Shown here: in pieces, positions 1 through 8,441 of the stretch | Layout of the letters: each line of letters opens with the position of its first letter | Position numbering within the stretch: the stretch's first letter is position 1 | Made by a program: the position numbers and the translations under genes | NCBI RefSeq assembly: GCF_900129425.1 | Contig: NZ_LT670817.1 | Span: 2,976,001-3,040,000, forward strand | Reading direction: 5' to 3' | From: Bradyrhizobium erythrophlei | Lineage (GTDB): Bacteria > Pseudomonadota > Alphaproteobacteria > Rhizobiales > Xanthobacteraceae | DNA length: 64,000 bases | The notes under the pieces: model-generated | Database searches by the model: none | Seen by the model: the letters and a program-made list of their open reading frames with translations, nothing else | What the model was told of the DNA's origin: nothing

Positions 1-1
1 C

Positions 2-91
2 GCCATGAGCCGATCGGCCAATGACGCCACCGACTATTTCCAGATTCCGACCGGACGGGTGGTTGAAGTCGGTACCCAGGTTACTATTTAG
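2..91 (+). CDS. kup: C-terminal end of a Kup-type potassium transporter (partial)
   Basis: Only the last 29 codons are inside the window, ending at TAG 89-91. They match the last 29 residues of the next gene at 25 of 29 positions (core ANDATDYFQIP, then GRVVEVGTQVT), so this is a second Kup-family K+ uptake protein placed directly upstream in the same orientation. The start and membrane domain lie outside the window, so I cannot say whether this copy is intact. Confidence 0.85.
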   Translation, partial: AMSRSANDATDYFQIPTGRVVEVGTQVTI

Positions 92-225
92 CGGTTTTTG
101 GCGGTTTATGCATTTTTGCATGCCGTAGACCCAAAATAGAGCTAGGCTATGCTCCAAGCGCAGGACTATAAGCCGCCTCGCTTTGCTATTTGTGTCAGTG
201 AAGCATTTTGAGGCCTCAAGCTCCC

Positions 226-2154
226 ATGACCAGTGACGCTGTAGCTTCCGCCGCGGAAATGCCGGCGGCCAATGGGCATGCCAATGCCCATTCGACCGCC
301 GGCTTCAAGGCGCTCCTGATCGGCAGCATCGGCGTCGTCTACGGCGACATCGGCACCAGTCCGCTGTACGCGCTCCGCGAAGCCGTGATCGCCGCCAGCG
401 GGCCTGCTGCGGGCGGCGTCACGCCGCAGGCGGTGCTCGGCGTCGTGTCGCTGATCCTGTGGGCGCTGATCATTGTGGTGACGCTGAAATATGTGCTGAT
501 CCTGCTGCGCGCGGATAACCATGGCGAGGGCGGAACGCTGGCGCTGATGGCGCTGGCGCAACGCGCGGTTAGCTATGGTGCCGGCGCCATCGTGCTGCTC
601 GGGATCGTCAGCGGCGCGCTATTTTACGGCGACGCGGTGATCACGCCGGCGCTGTCGGTGCTGTCAGCCATCGAGGGTATCAAACTCGTCACCTCCGCGT
701 TCGATCCGTACGTCGTGCCGCTGACGGTGCTGATCCTGCTGGTGTTGTTCGCCGCCCAGTCACGCGGCACCGCGCGCGTCGCGGCTTTCTTCGGGCCGGT
801 GATGACTATCTGGTTCGGCGTCATCGCGATTGCGGCGATCCCCCCGATCATGCGACATCCCGAAGTTCTTTATGCGCTGAATCCCGTCCATGCCGTCGCG
901 TTCATGCTTCATCACGGCATCATCGGATTCGTCACGCTCGGCGCGGTATTTCTCGCGGTCACCGGAGCCGAGGCGCTGTACGCCGACCTCGGGCATTTCG
1001 GCAAACGGCCGATCCAGACAGCGTGGCTTTTCATCGTGCTGCCGTCGCTGGCGCTGAATTATCTGGGGCAGGGCGCACTGGTCATCGCCAATCCCCGGGC
1101 GGTCGAGAACCCCTTCTTCCTGATGTTCCCGGACTGGGCCGTGTTGCCGATGGTCTGTCTCGCCACGGTGGCCACCGTGATTGCGAGCCAGGCGGTGATC
1201 ACCGGCGCCTATTCGTTGACGCGCCAGGCCATTCAGCTGGGCTTGCTGCCGCGATTTGAAATTCGCCATACATCGGAATCCCATTCCGGCCAGATTTATA
1301 TCCCGCGCATCAATATGCTGCTGCTCGTCAGCGTGGTGCTGCTGGTCCTGATGTTCCGTTCGTCAAGCGCGCTGGCGTCGGCCTATGGTATTTCCGTGAC
1401 CGGGACCATGGTGGTGACCGCGATGATGGGTTTTGTCGTCATCTGGCGAGTCTGGAAATGGTCGCCGTTCGCGGCGGCGGCGCTGATTGCGCCGTTTCTG
1501 TTTCTCGACCTGACCTTTCTGGCAGCGAACCTGTTGAAAGTGTTCGAGGGCGGCTGGGTGCCGCTGGCGCTGGGATCCGTCGTGATGCTCCTGATGTACA
1601 CTTGGCGGCGCGGCAGCAGGCTTTTGTTCGAGAAATCGCGCAAGCTGGAGTTTCCGCTGGCAGACCTGGTGTCGATGCTGGAAAAGCGGCCGCCGCAGCG
1701 GGTTTCCGGCACCGCAGTATTCCTGACCAGCGATCCCGTCAGCGCGCCGACGGCTCTGATGCACAGTCTCAAGCACTACAAGGTGCTGCACGAGAAGAAC
1801 GTCATTCTCACCATCGAAACCGCGCCGACACCTCGGATCGACCCGGCCGAGCGGGTCAGGCTGGAACAGATCAGCGCGACCTTCACCAAGGTCACGCTGC
1901 GGTTCGGTTTCATGGAGTCGCCCAATGTGCCCAAGGCGCTGGCGATCGCGCGCAAGCTGGGCTGGCAGTTCGATATCATGTCGACGTCGTTCTTCCTGTC
2001 GCGGCGTGCGCTCAAGCCGGCCGCGCATTCCGGCATGCCGCGCTGGCAGGATCATCTTTTCATCGCGCTCAGCCGCACCGCCAACGATGCCACCGACTAT
2101 TTCCAGATTCCGAGCGGGCGGGTGGTCGAAGTGGGAACGCAGGTTACCGTCTAG
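226..2154 (+). CDS. kup: Kup-family potassium uptake transporter
   Basis: This is a 642-residue inner-membrane protein of the KUP/HAK/KT family, which takes up K+ (probably with H+). The family signature VVYGDIGTSPLYALREA is near residue 40, followed by about twelve hydrophobic segments and a soluble C-terminal domain of about 150 residues. I chose ATG 226 (MTSDAVAS); a TTG at 208 would add six residues. The length is normal for bacterial Kup. It follows the tail of a near-identical paralogue by 134 bases, so the pair is a tandem duplication. The gap before it contains a small ATGCA/TGCAT inverted repeat near 107-121 but no promoter I would assert. Confidence 0.95.
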   Translation: MTSDAVASAAEMPAANGHANAHSTAGFKALLIGSIGVVYGDIGTSPLYALREAVIAASGPAAGGVTPQAVLGVVSLILWALIIVVTLKYVLILLRADNHGEGGTLALMALAQRAVSYGAGAIVLLGIVSGALFYGDAVITPALSVLSAIEGIKLVTSAFDPYVVPLTVLILLVLFAAQSRGTARVAAFFGPVMTIWFGVIAIAAIPPIMRHPEVLYALNPVHAVAFMLHHGIIGFVTLGAVFLAVTGAEALYADLGHFGKRPIQTAWLFIVLPSLALNYLGQGALVIANPRAVENPFFLMFPDWAVLPMVCLATVATVIASQAVITGAYSLTRQAIQLGLLPRFEIRHTSESHSGQIYIPRINMLLLVSVVLLVLMFRSSSALASAYGISVTGTMVVTAMMGFVVIWRVWKWSPFAAAALIAPFLFLDLTFLAANLLKVFEGGWVPLALGSVVMLLMYTWRRGSRLLFEKSRKLEFPLADLVSMLEKRPPQRVSGTAVFLTSDPVSAPTALMHSLKHYKVLHEKNVILTIETAPTPRIDPAERVRLEQISATFTKVTLRFGFMESPNVPKALAIARKLGWQFDIMSTSFFLSRRALKPAAHSGMPRWQDHLFIALSRTANDATDYFQIPSGRVVEVGTQVTV

Positions 2155-2282
2155 GCCGGACGCCTCTCAAACCACCTTGCGGTGCTTGATTTTCGCCGCG
2201 CCAGGGGTGAGGTTGGCACCGGCGACAGCCATGGAATATGCGTAAGTCAAAATGCTCTCGGGCATTGTGTAGGAGAAATCGA

Positions 2283-2618
2283 GTGGCGGATCAGGGTCAT
2301 CAAGTCACAGATTTGACGCCGGAGGAGGTATCCAAGGGGATGGCCGACGGACGCTATCTTCTCGTCGACGTCCGTGAGCCGAACGAGGTTGCCGCGGAAG
2401 CCTATCCGGGCGCGGTGGTCGTTTCGCTGTCGAGTTTCGACCCGCAGGATATTCCGGATCCGCACGGCAAGCAGGTGGTTTTCGCCTGCCGCTCGGGGAA
2501 GCGATCGGTCACGGCGTCGCTGGCCGCCCAGGCCGCAGGTCTGGCCTACGACAAGCATCTTGCGGGCGGCATGCTGGCCTGGAAGGCTGCGGGATTGCCG
2601 ACCAAGACCGGCGGCTGA
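2283..2618 (+). CDS. Rhodanese-domain sulfurtransferase
   Basis: A single-domain rhodanese of 111 residues. The catalytic loop is CRSGKRS with Cys69, matching the C-x-x-G-x-R pattern of active sulfurtransferases, and the N-terminal half has the usual LVDVREPNE motif. GTG 2283 is preferred over an upstream ATG because GGAG lies eight bases before it and homologues begin at about this point. The natural sulfur donor and acceptor cannot be deduced. It sits 22 bases before an aminotransferase, so the two may be co-transcribed. Confidence 0.85.
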   Translation: MADQGHQVTDLTPEEVSKGMADGRYLLVDVREPNEVAAEAYPGAVVVSLSSFDPQDIPDPHGKQVVFACRSGKRSVTASLAAQAAGLAYDKHLAGGMLAWKAAGLPTKTGG

Positions 2619-2640
2619 CCGTCCATGGCTTCCTGAACAA

Positions 2641-3804
2641 ATGGCTTCCATGAACACGGTCTTTGCGGATCTTCCGGTCACGATCTTCGAGGCGATGTCG
2701 CAGCTGGCGCGCGACAACAACGCCATCAATCTCGGCCAGGGTTTCCCGGACGATCCCGGCCCCGAGGACATTCGCCGCGCGGCGGCCGACGCCGTCATGG
2801 ACGGCTACAATCAATACCCCTCGATGATGGGCATCCCGGAATTGCGGCAGGCGATCGCTGCCCATTACGGGCGCTGGCATGGCCTCGCGCTCGATCCGAT
2901 GGCCGAGGTGATGGTGACCTCCGGAGGCACCGAGGCGCTCACGTCAGCCATTCTGGCCGTGGTCGAGCCGGGCGACGAGGTGGTCGTGTTCCAGCCGGTC
3001 TACGACTCCTATTTGCCGATCATCCGCCAGGCCGGAGGCATCCCGCGGCTGGTGCGCCTCGAGCCGCCGCACTGGCGGCTGACCGAGGAGGCGCTGCGAG
3101 GCGTTTTCAACCACAAGACCAAGGCGGTGCTGTTCAACAATCCGCTCAATCCCGCCGCGGTGGTCTATCCGCGCGAGGACCTCGAACTGCTGGCGCGGTT
3201 CTGTCAGGAATTCGATACCATCGCGATCTGCGACGAGGTCTGGGAGCATGTGGTGTTCGACGGCCGCGAACATATTCCGCTGATTACCATTCCGGGAATG
3301 CGCGATCGCACCATCAAGGTCGGCTCCGCGGGCAAGATTTTTTCGCTGACCGGGTGGAAGATCGGCTTTGTCTGCGCGGCGCCGCCGCTGTTGCGGGTCG
3401 CCGCAAAGGTGCACCAGTTCCTCACCTTCACCACCGCGCCCAATCTCCAGGTCGCGGTCGCCTACGGCCTCGGCAAGCCGGCGGATTATTTCCATCGGAT
3501 GCGCAAGGAATTGGCGCGCAGCCGCGACCGTCTCACGAGGGGACTCGAGCGCATCGGCTTCCCGGTGCTTCCCTCGCAGGGCACCTATTTCCTCACCGTC
3601 GACCTTTCCCCGCTCGGTCTCAACGAAACCGACGAGGCGTTCTGCAGGCGCATCGTGACCGATTACAAGGTTGCGGCGATTCCGGTGTCGGCCTTCTACG
3701 AAAAGGACGCCGTGACATCCGTCGTGCGGTTTTGTTTTGCCAAGAAGGATGCCACCCTCGACACCGCGCTGGAGCGTCTGTCGGACGCGGTGCACCGCCG
3801 CTAA
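2641..3804 (+). CDS. PLP-dependent class I/II aminotransferase
   Basis: A 387-residue fold-type I aminotransferase. Visible features are the substrate/PLP motif NLGQGFPDDPGP near residue 30, the PLP-stacking region VTSGGTEAL (92-100), Asp198 in AICDEVWEHVVFDG, and the Schiff-base lysine Lys232 in GSAGKIFSLTGWK. The pattern resembles the methionine/kynurenine aminotransferase branch (YbdL-like), but the amino-acid substrate is inferred, not shown. ATG 2641 follows the rhodanese closely and gives the expected family start. A PotF-like gene begins ten bases after its stop. Confidence 0.88.
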   Translation: MASMNTVFADLPVTIFEAMSQLARDNNAINLGQGFPDDPGPEDIRRAAADAVMDGYNQYPSMMGIPELRQAIAAHYGRWHGLALDPMAEVMVTSGGTEALTSAILAVVEPGDEVVVFQPVYDSYLPIIRQAGGIPRLVRLEPPHWRLTEEALRGVFNHKTKAVLFNNPLNPAAVVYPREDLELLARFCQEFDTIAICDEVWEHVVFDGREHIPLITIPGMRDRTIKVGSAGKIFSLTGWKIGFVCAAPPLLRVAAKVHQFLTFTTAPNLQVAVAYGLGKPADYFHRMRKELARSRDRLTRGLERIGFPVLPSQGTYFLTVDLSPLGLNETDEAFCRRIVTDYKVAAIPVSAFYEKDAVTSVVRFCFAKKDATLDTALERLSDAVHRR

Positions 3805-3814
3805 CAGGGTGACG

Positions 3815-4930
3815 ATGATGCGGGGTTGGTGCTGCACGCAGATCCGGTTTATTGCCGCGATTGCTGCGATTCTCGCCTTGTCGTCGCCGCTCGCGCAGGC
3901 TCAGCAGCGCACCGTCAACTTCTACAACTGGTCGAACTATATCGCGCCGGGGGTGCTCGAAGACTTCACCAGGGAAACCGGCATCAAGGTGGTCTACGAC
4001 ACCTTCGATGCCAATGAGACGTTGGAGACGCGGTTACTGGCGGGGAAATCGGGTTACGATGTCGTCGTTCCCACCGCCTATTTCCTGCAGCGCCAGATCC
4101 AGGCGAATATTTTCCAGAAGCTGGACAAGTCCAGGCTTACGAACCTTGCCAATGCGTGGCCGGTGGTGACGAAACAGCTCGCCACTTACGACCCCGGCAA
4201 TCAGTACGCCGCCAACTACATGTGGGGCACCACGGGCATCGGCTATAACGTCAAGGCGGTACAGAAAATTCTCGGTCCCGACGCCAGGATCGACAGCTGG
4301 GACATCGTCTTCAAGCCGGAAAACCTCGCCAAATTCAGGGATTGCGGCATACACATGCTGGATTCCGCCGACGATATTTTCCCCGCCGCGTTGAGCTATC
4401 TCGGGCTCGATCCCAATTCGACCAAGCAGGCCGACCTCGAAAAGGCCGCCGATCTCGTCAGCAAGATCAGGCCCTATGTTCGCAAGTTTCATTCGTCGGA
4501 ATATCTGAGCGCGCTGGCCACCGGCGAGATTTGCCTGGTGGTGGGCTGGTCGGGCGACATCATGCAGGCGCGAAGCCGGGCCGCGGAAGCAAAAAACGGC
4601 ATCGAGATCGGCTATGCCATTCCGAAAGAGGGCGCGCAGATGTTCTTCGACAATCTCGCGATTCCTGCCGATGCGAAGAATGTCGCGGAGGCCTACGAGC
4701 TGATCAATTATCTCTATCGGCCCGAGGTTGCGGCGAAGAACTCGGACTTCCTGTCCTATGCCAACGGCAACCTCGCGAGCCAGCAGCTGGTCGACCAGAA
4801 AATTTTCAACGACAGGAACATCTATCCGGATGACGCGACGCTGAAGAAGCTGTTCGTGATCACCGCGCGCGATCCGGCCACGCAGCGGATCATCAACCGG
4901 CTCTGGACGCGGGTGAAGACGGGACGGTAG
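3815..4930 (+). CDS. potF: Periplasmic polyamine-type ABC substrate-binding protein (PotF-like)
   Basis: A 371-residue precursor. Residues 1 to about 28 form a signal peptide ending in AQA, followed by the family start TVNFYNWSNYIAPGVLEDF typical of spermidine/putrescine binding proteins. The body contains YDVVVPTAYFLQRQI and VVGWSGDIMQAR, characteristic of the PotF/PotD branch. It would deliver polyamines to an ABC permease, but no potGHI genes are visible here, so the partner must be elsewhere or lost. The start is one of two adjacent ATGs (3815, 3818). It lies ten bases after the aminotransferase and is probably in the same operon. Confidence 0.85.
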   Translation: MMRGWCCTQIRFIAAIAAILALSSPLAQAQQRTVNFYNWSNYIAPGVLEDFTRETGIKVVYDTFDANETLETRLLAGKSGYDVVVPTAYFLQRQIQANIFQKLDKSRLTNLANAWPVVTKQLATYDPGNQYAANYMWGTTGIGYNVKAVQKILGPDARIDSWDIVFKPENLAKFRDCGIHMLDSADDIFPAALSYLGLDPNSTKQADLEKAADLVSKIRPYVRKFHSSEYLSALATGEICLVVGWSGDIMQARSRAAEAKNGIEIGYAIPKEGAQMFFDNLAIPADAKNVAEAYELINYLYRPEVAAKNSDFLSYANGNLASQQLVDQKIFNDRNIYPDDATLKKLFVITARDPATQRIINRLWTRVKTGR

Positions 4931-4934
4931 GTCT

Positions 4935-5073
4935 CCTCCTCATCCTGAGGAGGCGCGCAAGCGCCGTCTCGAAGGATGGCCGCATCGGGGCTTTCATGGT
5001 TCGAGACGCGCCAACGGGTCCGCGCGAAGCGCGGCCCGATGATAAACTCCGGCGCGCTCCTCACCATGAGGAT
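4935..5073. repeat. Intergenic palindromic repeat, Bradyrhizobium type
   Basis: The gap between the convergent potF-like and lpxXL genes is filled by a sequence opening with CCTCATCCTGAGGAGGC, containing GCGCAAGCGC, and closing with CTCCTCACCATGAGG. I recognise this arrangement as a very common intergenic repeat in Bradyrhizobium chromosomes. It can fold and may double as a bidirectional terminator; that role is inferred. Confidence 0.7.
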
Positions 5074-5079
5074 CGATAC

Positions 5080-6012
5080 CTACCGCCAGCGGCGGTGCAG
5101 CCACAGCCACTGATCCGGATATTCGCGAATCCAGCCCTCGATGACCGACGTGATCGCCTGCATCGTACCTTGAACGTCGATTTGGCCCGAGGCGTCGCGC
5201 ACCGGCTTTACCTCTTCGGAGAGCTCGGCGCGAAAGCGGTGGCCGGGCAGGCGGATGATCCGGACGCCATGAATCGGACACTCGATCTGCCGCAGCAGCC
5301 GCGCCAGCATCGGATTGGCCTTGGTCTTGCGGCCGAAGAACGTGACCTCGACGCCGTTGGTGAAATACTGGTCCACCAGCATGGCGACGTGCTGACCGTT
5401 TTGCAGCGCCTGCGCCAGCTTCAGCGGCGCGTCATGGCTGGCCGGGATCAGCGTGCCCATCTTCACCGCGCGCATCTCCTCGATGATGCGGTTGGCGGCA
5501 GCGATGTTCGGCCGCCGGTACAGCACGGCGGCGTCCAGCCCGTGCGCGACCGCCGCCAAAGCGGGCAGTTCCCAGTTGCCGAGATGGCTTGCGAAGATCA
5601 GCGCCGGCTTGCCGTCGAGCCGAAGCTGCGCAAACAGCTCGTGGGTACGCGGCTGGATTTCGATGCGGCTGTCCTCGGGATGCGCCGGATCGTGCTCCCA
5701 GATATGGTCGAGATGGGCGAATTCGGCACCGACGCGGCCGAGATTGTCCCAGACGCCCGCCAGAATGGTCTCGATCTCTTCGGGTGACTTTTCCGGGAAA
5801 GCGGCGGTCAGGTTGGCGCGGGCGATCCGCTGCTCGCGCAGCCGCGGTCCGATCAGCCGGGTGATCCGGCCGAACAGGTTGGCGGTCTTGATCGGATCGA
5901 AATAGCGGGTGGTGCGCAGCATTGCGATCGTCAATGCGCCGATCGCGGCTTCGCCGAGCGGCTTGGTCGCGTCGCGAATACGTGCCCGGGTGCGAAGCAG
6001 CAGACGGTGCAT
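5080..6012 (-). CDS. lpxXL: Lipid A very-long-chain acyltransferase (LpxXL-like)
   Basis: A 310-residue member of the lysophospholipid/LpxL acyltransferase family. The catalytic HX4E motif is SHLGNWE (His143, Glu148), with an N-terminal hydrophobic segment near 20-35. It is the last gene of the acpXL cluster, which in rhizobia makes a C26-C32 hydroxylated fatty acid on AcpXL and transfers it to lipid A; the position supports LpxXL rather than a general LpxL. Its ATG overlaps the dehydrogenase stop by one base (TGATG), implying translational coupling. It acts at the cytoplasmic face of the inner membrane. Confidence 0.88.
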   Translation of the reverse strand: MHRLLLRTRARIRDATKPLGEAAIGALTIAMLRTTRYFDPIKTANLFGRITRLIGPRLREQRIARANLTAAFPEKSPEEIETILAGVWDNLGRVGAEFAHLDHIWEHDPAHPEDSRIEIQPRTHELFAQLRLDGKPALIFASHLGNWELPALAAVAHGLDAAVLYRRPNIAAANRIIEEMRAVKMGTLIPASHDAPLKLAQALQNGQHVAMLVDQYFTNGVEVTFFGRKTKANPMLARLLRQIECPIHGVRIIRLPGHRFRAELSEEVKPVRDASGQIDVQGTMQAITSVIEGWIREYPDQWLWLHRRWR

Positions 6013-7034
6013 CAGAAACCAACGACGATTTTGCCGAACACCTGCCGGCTTTCCATGCGCTTGAGCGCGACCGCAACATCCTCGATCGGCACTTCGGTGT
6101 CGATCACCGGATGCATGCCGCCGGCCATTTTGTCGAGACTCTCCGCGATATTGCGTATCGTCGCACCGAACGAGCCGAAGATGCGATACTGCCGCTGGAA
6201 TAATTGCATCAGGTTGAGCGTGGTGGTCGGCCCGGAGGTCGAGCCGCAGGTCACCAGCCGTCCGCCACGCTTCAGGGTAAGCAACGAGCCGTTGAACGTA
6301 TCGGCGCCGACATGTTCGAACACGACATCGACGCCCTTTTTCCGGGTGATCTTGCGGGTCTCGTGCTCGAAACGATCCTTGCGGTAATTGATGACGTGGT
6401 CGGCGCCGAGCGCTTTCACGCCGTCGATCTTGGAATCATCGCCGACCGTCGTGATGACGGTGCAGCCGATTGCCTTGGCCATCATGATGGCGACGGTGCC
6501 GATGCCCGAGCCCCCGGCATGCACCAGCACGGTTTCACCGCCTTCCAGTTTCGCATTGTCGAACAGCATGTGCTGCACGGTAGAGAACGCGATCGGCGCG
6601 CAGGCGGCATCGCGGTCGCTGACGCCCTCCGGTACCGCAATCACCAGCCGTTCGGGCAGGTTCAAGAGTTCGCGCCCGAAACCGTCGACATGGAAGCCCA
6701 TGATGCCGGCGACGTCCTCGCAAAGATTGTCGCGGCCCTCCTGGCAGGCGCGGCAGACGCCGCAGGTGAGGGCGCCATACATGACCACCTTCTGTCCCGG
6801 CTTGAAGCGCGTCACGGCTTCGCCAACGGCGGCAACCTCGCCAGAGGCTTCGGCGCCGACGATCAGCGGCAGCTTGCGCTTCGCAAACGCCATGCCGCGA
6901 TAGCCCCAGACATCGATGTGATTGAGCGCCACCGCCTTCACCGCGATCTGTACCTCGCCGGGGCCCGGCGGCGGTGGTGCCGGCAGCTCCGCGATCACCA
7001 GCTGACGATCGGCAACAAGGGTGAGCGCACGCAT
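6012..7034 (-). CDS. Zinc-type alcohol dehydrogenase of the VLCFA lipid A cluster
   Basis: A 340-residue medium-chain dehydrogenase/reductase. It has the catalytic-domain motif VGAEASGEVAAVGEAV, a structural zinc-like cysteine set (CGVCRACQEGRDNLCE), and a Rossmann motif VLVHAGGSGIGTVAIMMAK. In rhizobia a dehydrogenase of this type sits between fabF1XL and lpxXL and is needed for normal very-long-chain acyl synthesis, but its exact reaction is not settled. I placed the start at ATG 7034 (MRALTLVADRQ), the usual family start, rather than an ATG 26 codons upstream. Confidence 0.85.
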   Translation of the reverse strand: MRALTLVADRQLVIAELPAPPPPGPGEVQIAVKAVALNHIDVWGYRGMAFAKRKLPLIVGAEASGEVAAVGEAVTRFKPGQKVVMYGALTCGVCRACQEGRDNLCEDVAGIMGFHVDGFGRELLNLPERLVIAVPEGVSDRDAACAPIAFSTVQHMLFDNAKLEGGETVLVHAGGSGIGTVAIMMAKAIGCTVITTVGDDSKIDGVKALGADHVINYRKDRFEHETRKITRKKGVDVVFEHVGADTFNGSLLTLKRGGRLVTCGSTSGPTTTLNLMQLFQRQYRIFGSFGATIRNIAESLDKMAGGMHPVIDTEVPIEDVAVALKRMESRQVFGKIVVGF

Positions 7035-7130
7035 GATGCCGTGTTTCCGGTAAGAAGGATTTCCGATCGCGTGCGTATCGCCGGTTCGTACGATGACGTC
7101 AATCGCCGACATTGGAAGGTGGTAAGCGGT

Positions 7131-8411
7131 TCAGACCGGTTCGCGCGTCAGAATCAGCGAGGCATTCTGGCCGCCGAAACCGAACGAATTCGACATCACG
7201 GCGGTGACGCGGGCGTCGCGGGCCGTGTTCCCTACCACGTCGAACAGGATCGCCGGATCCGGGGTGTCATAATTGATCGTCGGCGGAATACGCTGGTGCT
7301 CGAGCGTCAACAGCGAAAACACCGCTTCGACCGCGCCGGCCGCCGAGATGGTATGGCCGACCATCGATTTGTTCGACGACACCGGAATTTTCGTCGCGTG
7401 TTCGCCGAACACCGCTGACGTCGTCAGATATTCCATTTTGTCGTTTTCCGGCGTCGCGGTGCCGTGGGCGTTGATGTGGTCGATTTGTTCCGGCGTCATG
7501 CCGGCGTCTGCCAGGGTTTTCAGCATGCAGCCGATGATCGGCTTGCCGTCGGGACTCGATCGGGTTCGGTGGAACGAGTCGGTCAGTTCGCCGCAGCCGG
7601 CCAGCACCCCCAGGATCGGCGCGCCACGCGCGGTGGCGGCCTCGTAGCTTTCCAGCACCAGCGCCCCGGCACCTTCCGCCATGACGAAACCGTCGCGGTT
7701 CTTCGAGAAGGGCTTGGACGCCGCCTGAGGCGGTTCGTTCCGCGTCGACAGCGCGGACAGAAGGGAAAATCGGACCATCGCTTCCGGATTGACCGTACCC
7801 TCCGCTCCCACGCAGAGGGCAGCGTCAGCCTCGCCGCGGCGGATCGCTTCGACGCCGAGCTGGATCGCAGTTGCGCCGGATGCACAGGCGGTCGAAAGCG
7901 AAATCGGCGAACCCTTGGTGCCGAATTTCTCCGCCAGATGTCCCGCCACCGACCCGAACATGAACCGCCGATGATACTGGGTGAATCGCGCACCGCCGCT
8001 AACGCGCAGGAGGCCGTCGTAATCGACTTCTGCGTCCCCTCCGACCTCGCGTCCGAGTTCAAACCGCTGCGGCCACTCCACCTCGACCGGTGCGACTGCA
8101 AGAAACAGCGGTCCCGGGAAGTCGCCCTTGCTGCCAACGCCGGATTGCTCAAGCGCTTCTTCGGTCGCGAGTTCGGCGAGACGCTCGGTCAGGCCGGTCG
8201 AGGAGAACGGCTCGACGGTCAGGAAATCGACGGTGCCCGCCATGGTCGTCTTCAGGCCGTCGATCGGGAAACGCGTGACGGTCCGGATGCCGGATTCCCC
8301 GGCGGTCAGCTTCGCCCAGTTGTCGGACTTGCCGGCGCCGAGCGAAGTCACGATGCCCATGCCGGTGACGACGACGATCGGCCTTCCGAACTTGTCGCGT
8401 GGTGCTGTCAT
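7131..8411 (-). CDS. fabF1XL: Beta-ketoacyl-ACP synthase of the VLCFA cluster (FabF1XL-like)
   Basis: A 426-residue KAS II-type condensing enzyme. The full catalytic set is visible: Cys176 in STACASGA, the first His in NAHGTATPEND, and Lys/His in SSNKSMVGHTISAAGAVEA. It should extend acyl chains on AcpXL toward the very-long-chain fatty acid of lipid A. ATG 8411 (MTAPRDKFGR) is preferred over an in-frame ATG four codons upstream. It is followed by the dehydrogenase and preceded by a second, degenerate synthase, probably its partner. Confidence 0.9.
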   Translation of the reverse strand: MTAPRDKFGRPIVVVTGMGIVTSLGAGKSDNWAKLTAGESGIRTVTRFPIDGLKTTMAGTVDFLTVEPFSSTGLTERLAELATEEALEQSGVGSKGDFPGPLFLAVAPVEVEWPQRFELGREVGGDAEVDYDGLLRVSGGARFTQYHRRFMFGSVAGHLAEKFGTKGSPISLSTACASGATAIQLGVEAIRRGEADAALCVGAEGTVNPEAMVRFSLLSALSTRNEPPQAASKPFSKNRDGFVMAEGAGALVLESYEAATARGAPILGVLAGCGELTDSFHRTRSSPDGKPIIGCMLKTLADAGMTPEQIDHINAHGTATPENDKMEYLTTSAVFGEHATKIPVSSNKSMVGHTISAAGAVEAVFSLLTLEHQRIPPTINYDTPDPAILFDVVGNTARDARVTAVMSNSFGFGGQNASLILTREPV

Positions 8412-8441
8412 GTTCCCCCCCAACCAGTCAGACCGCCATGG

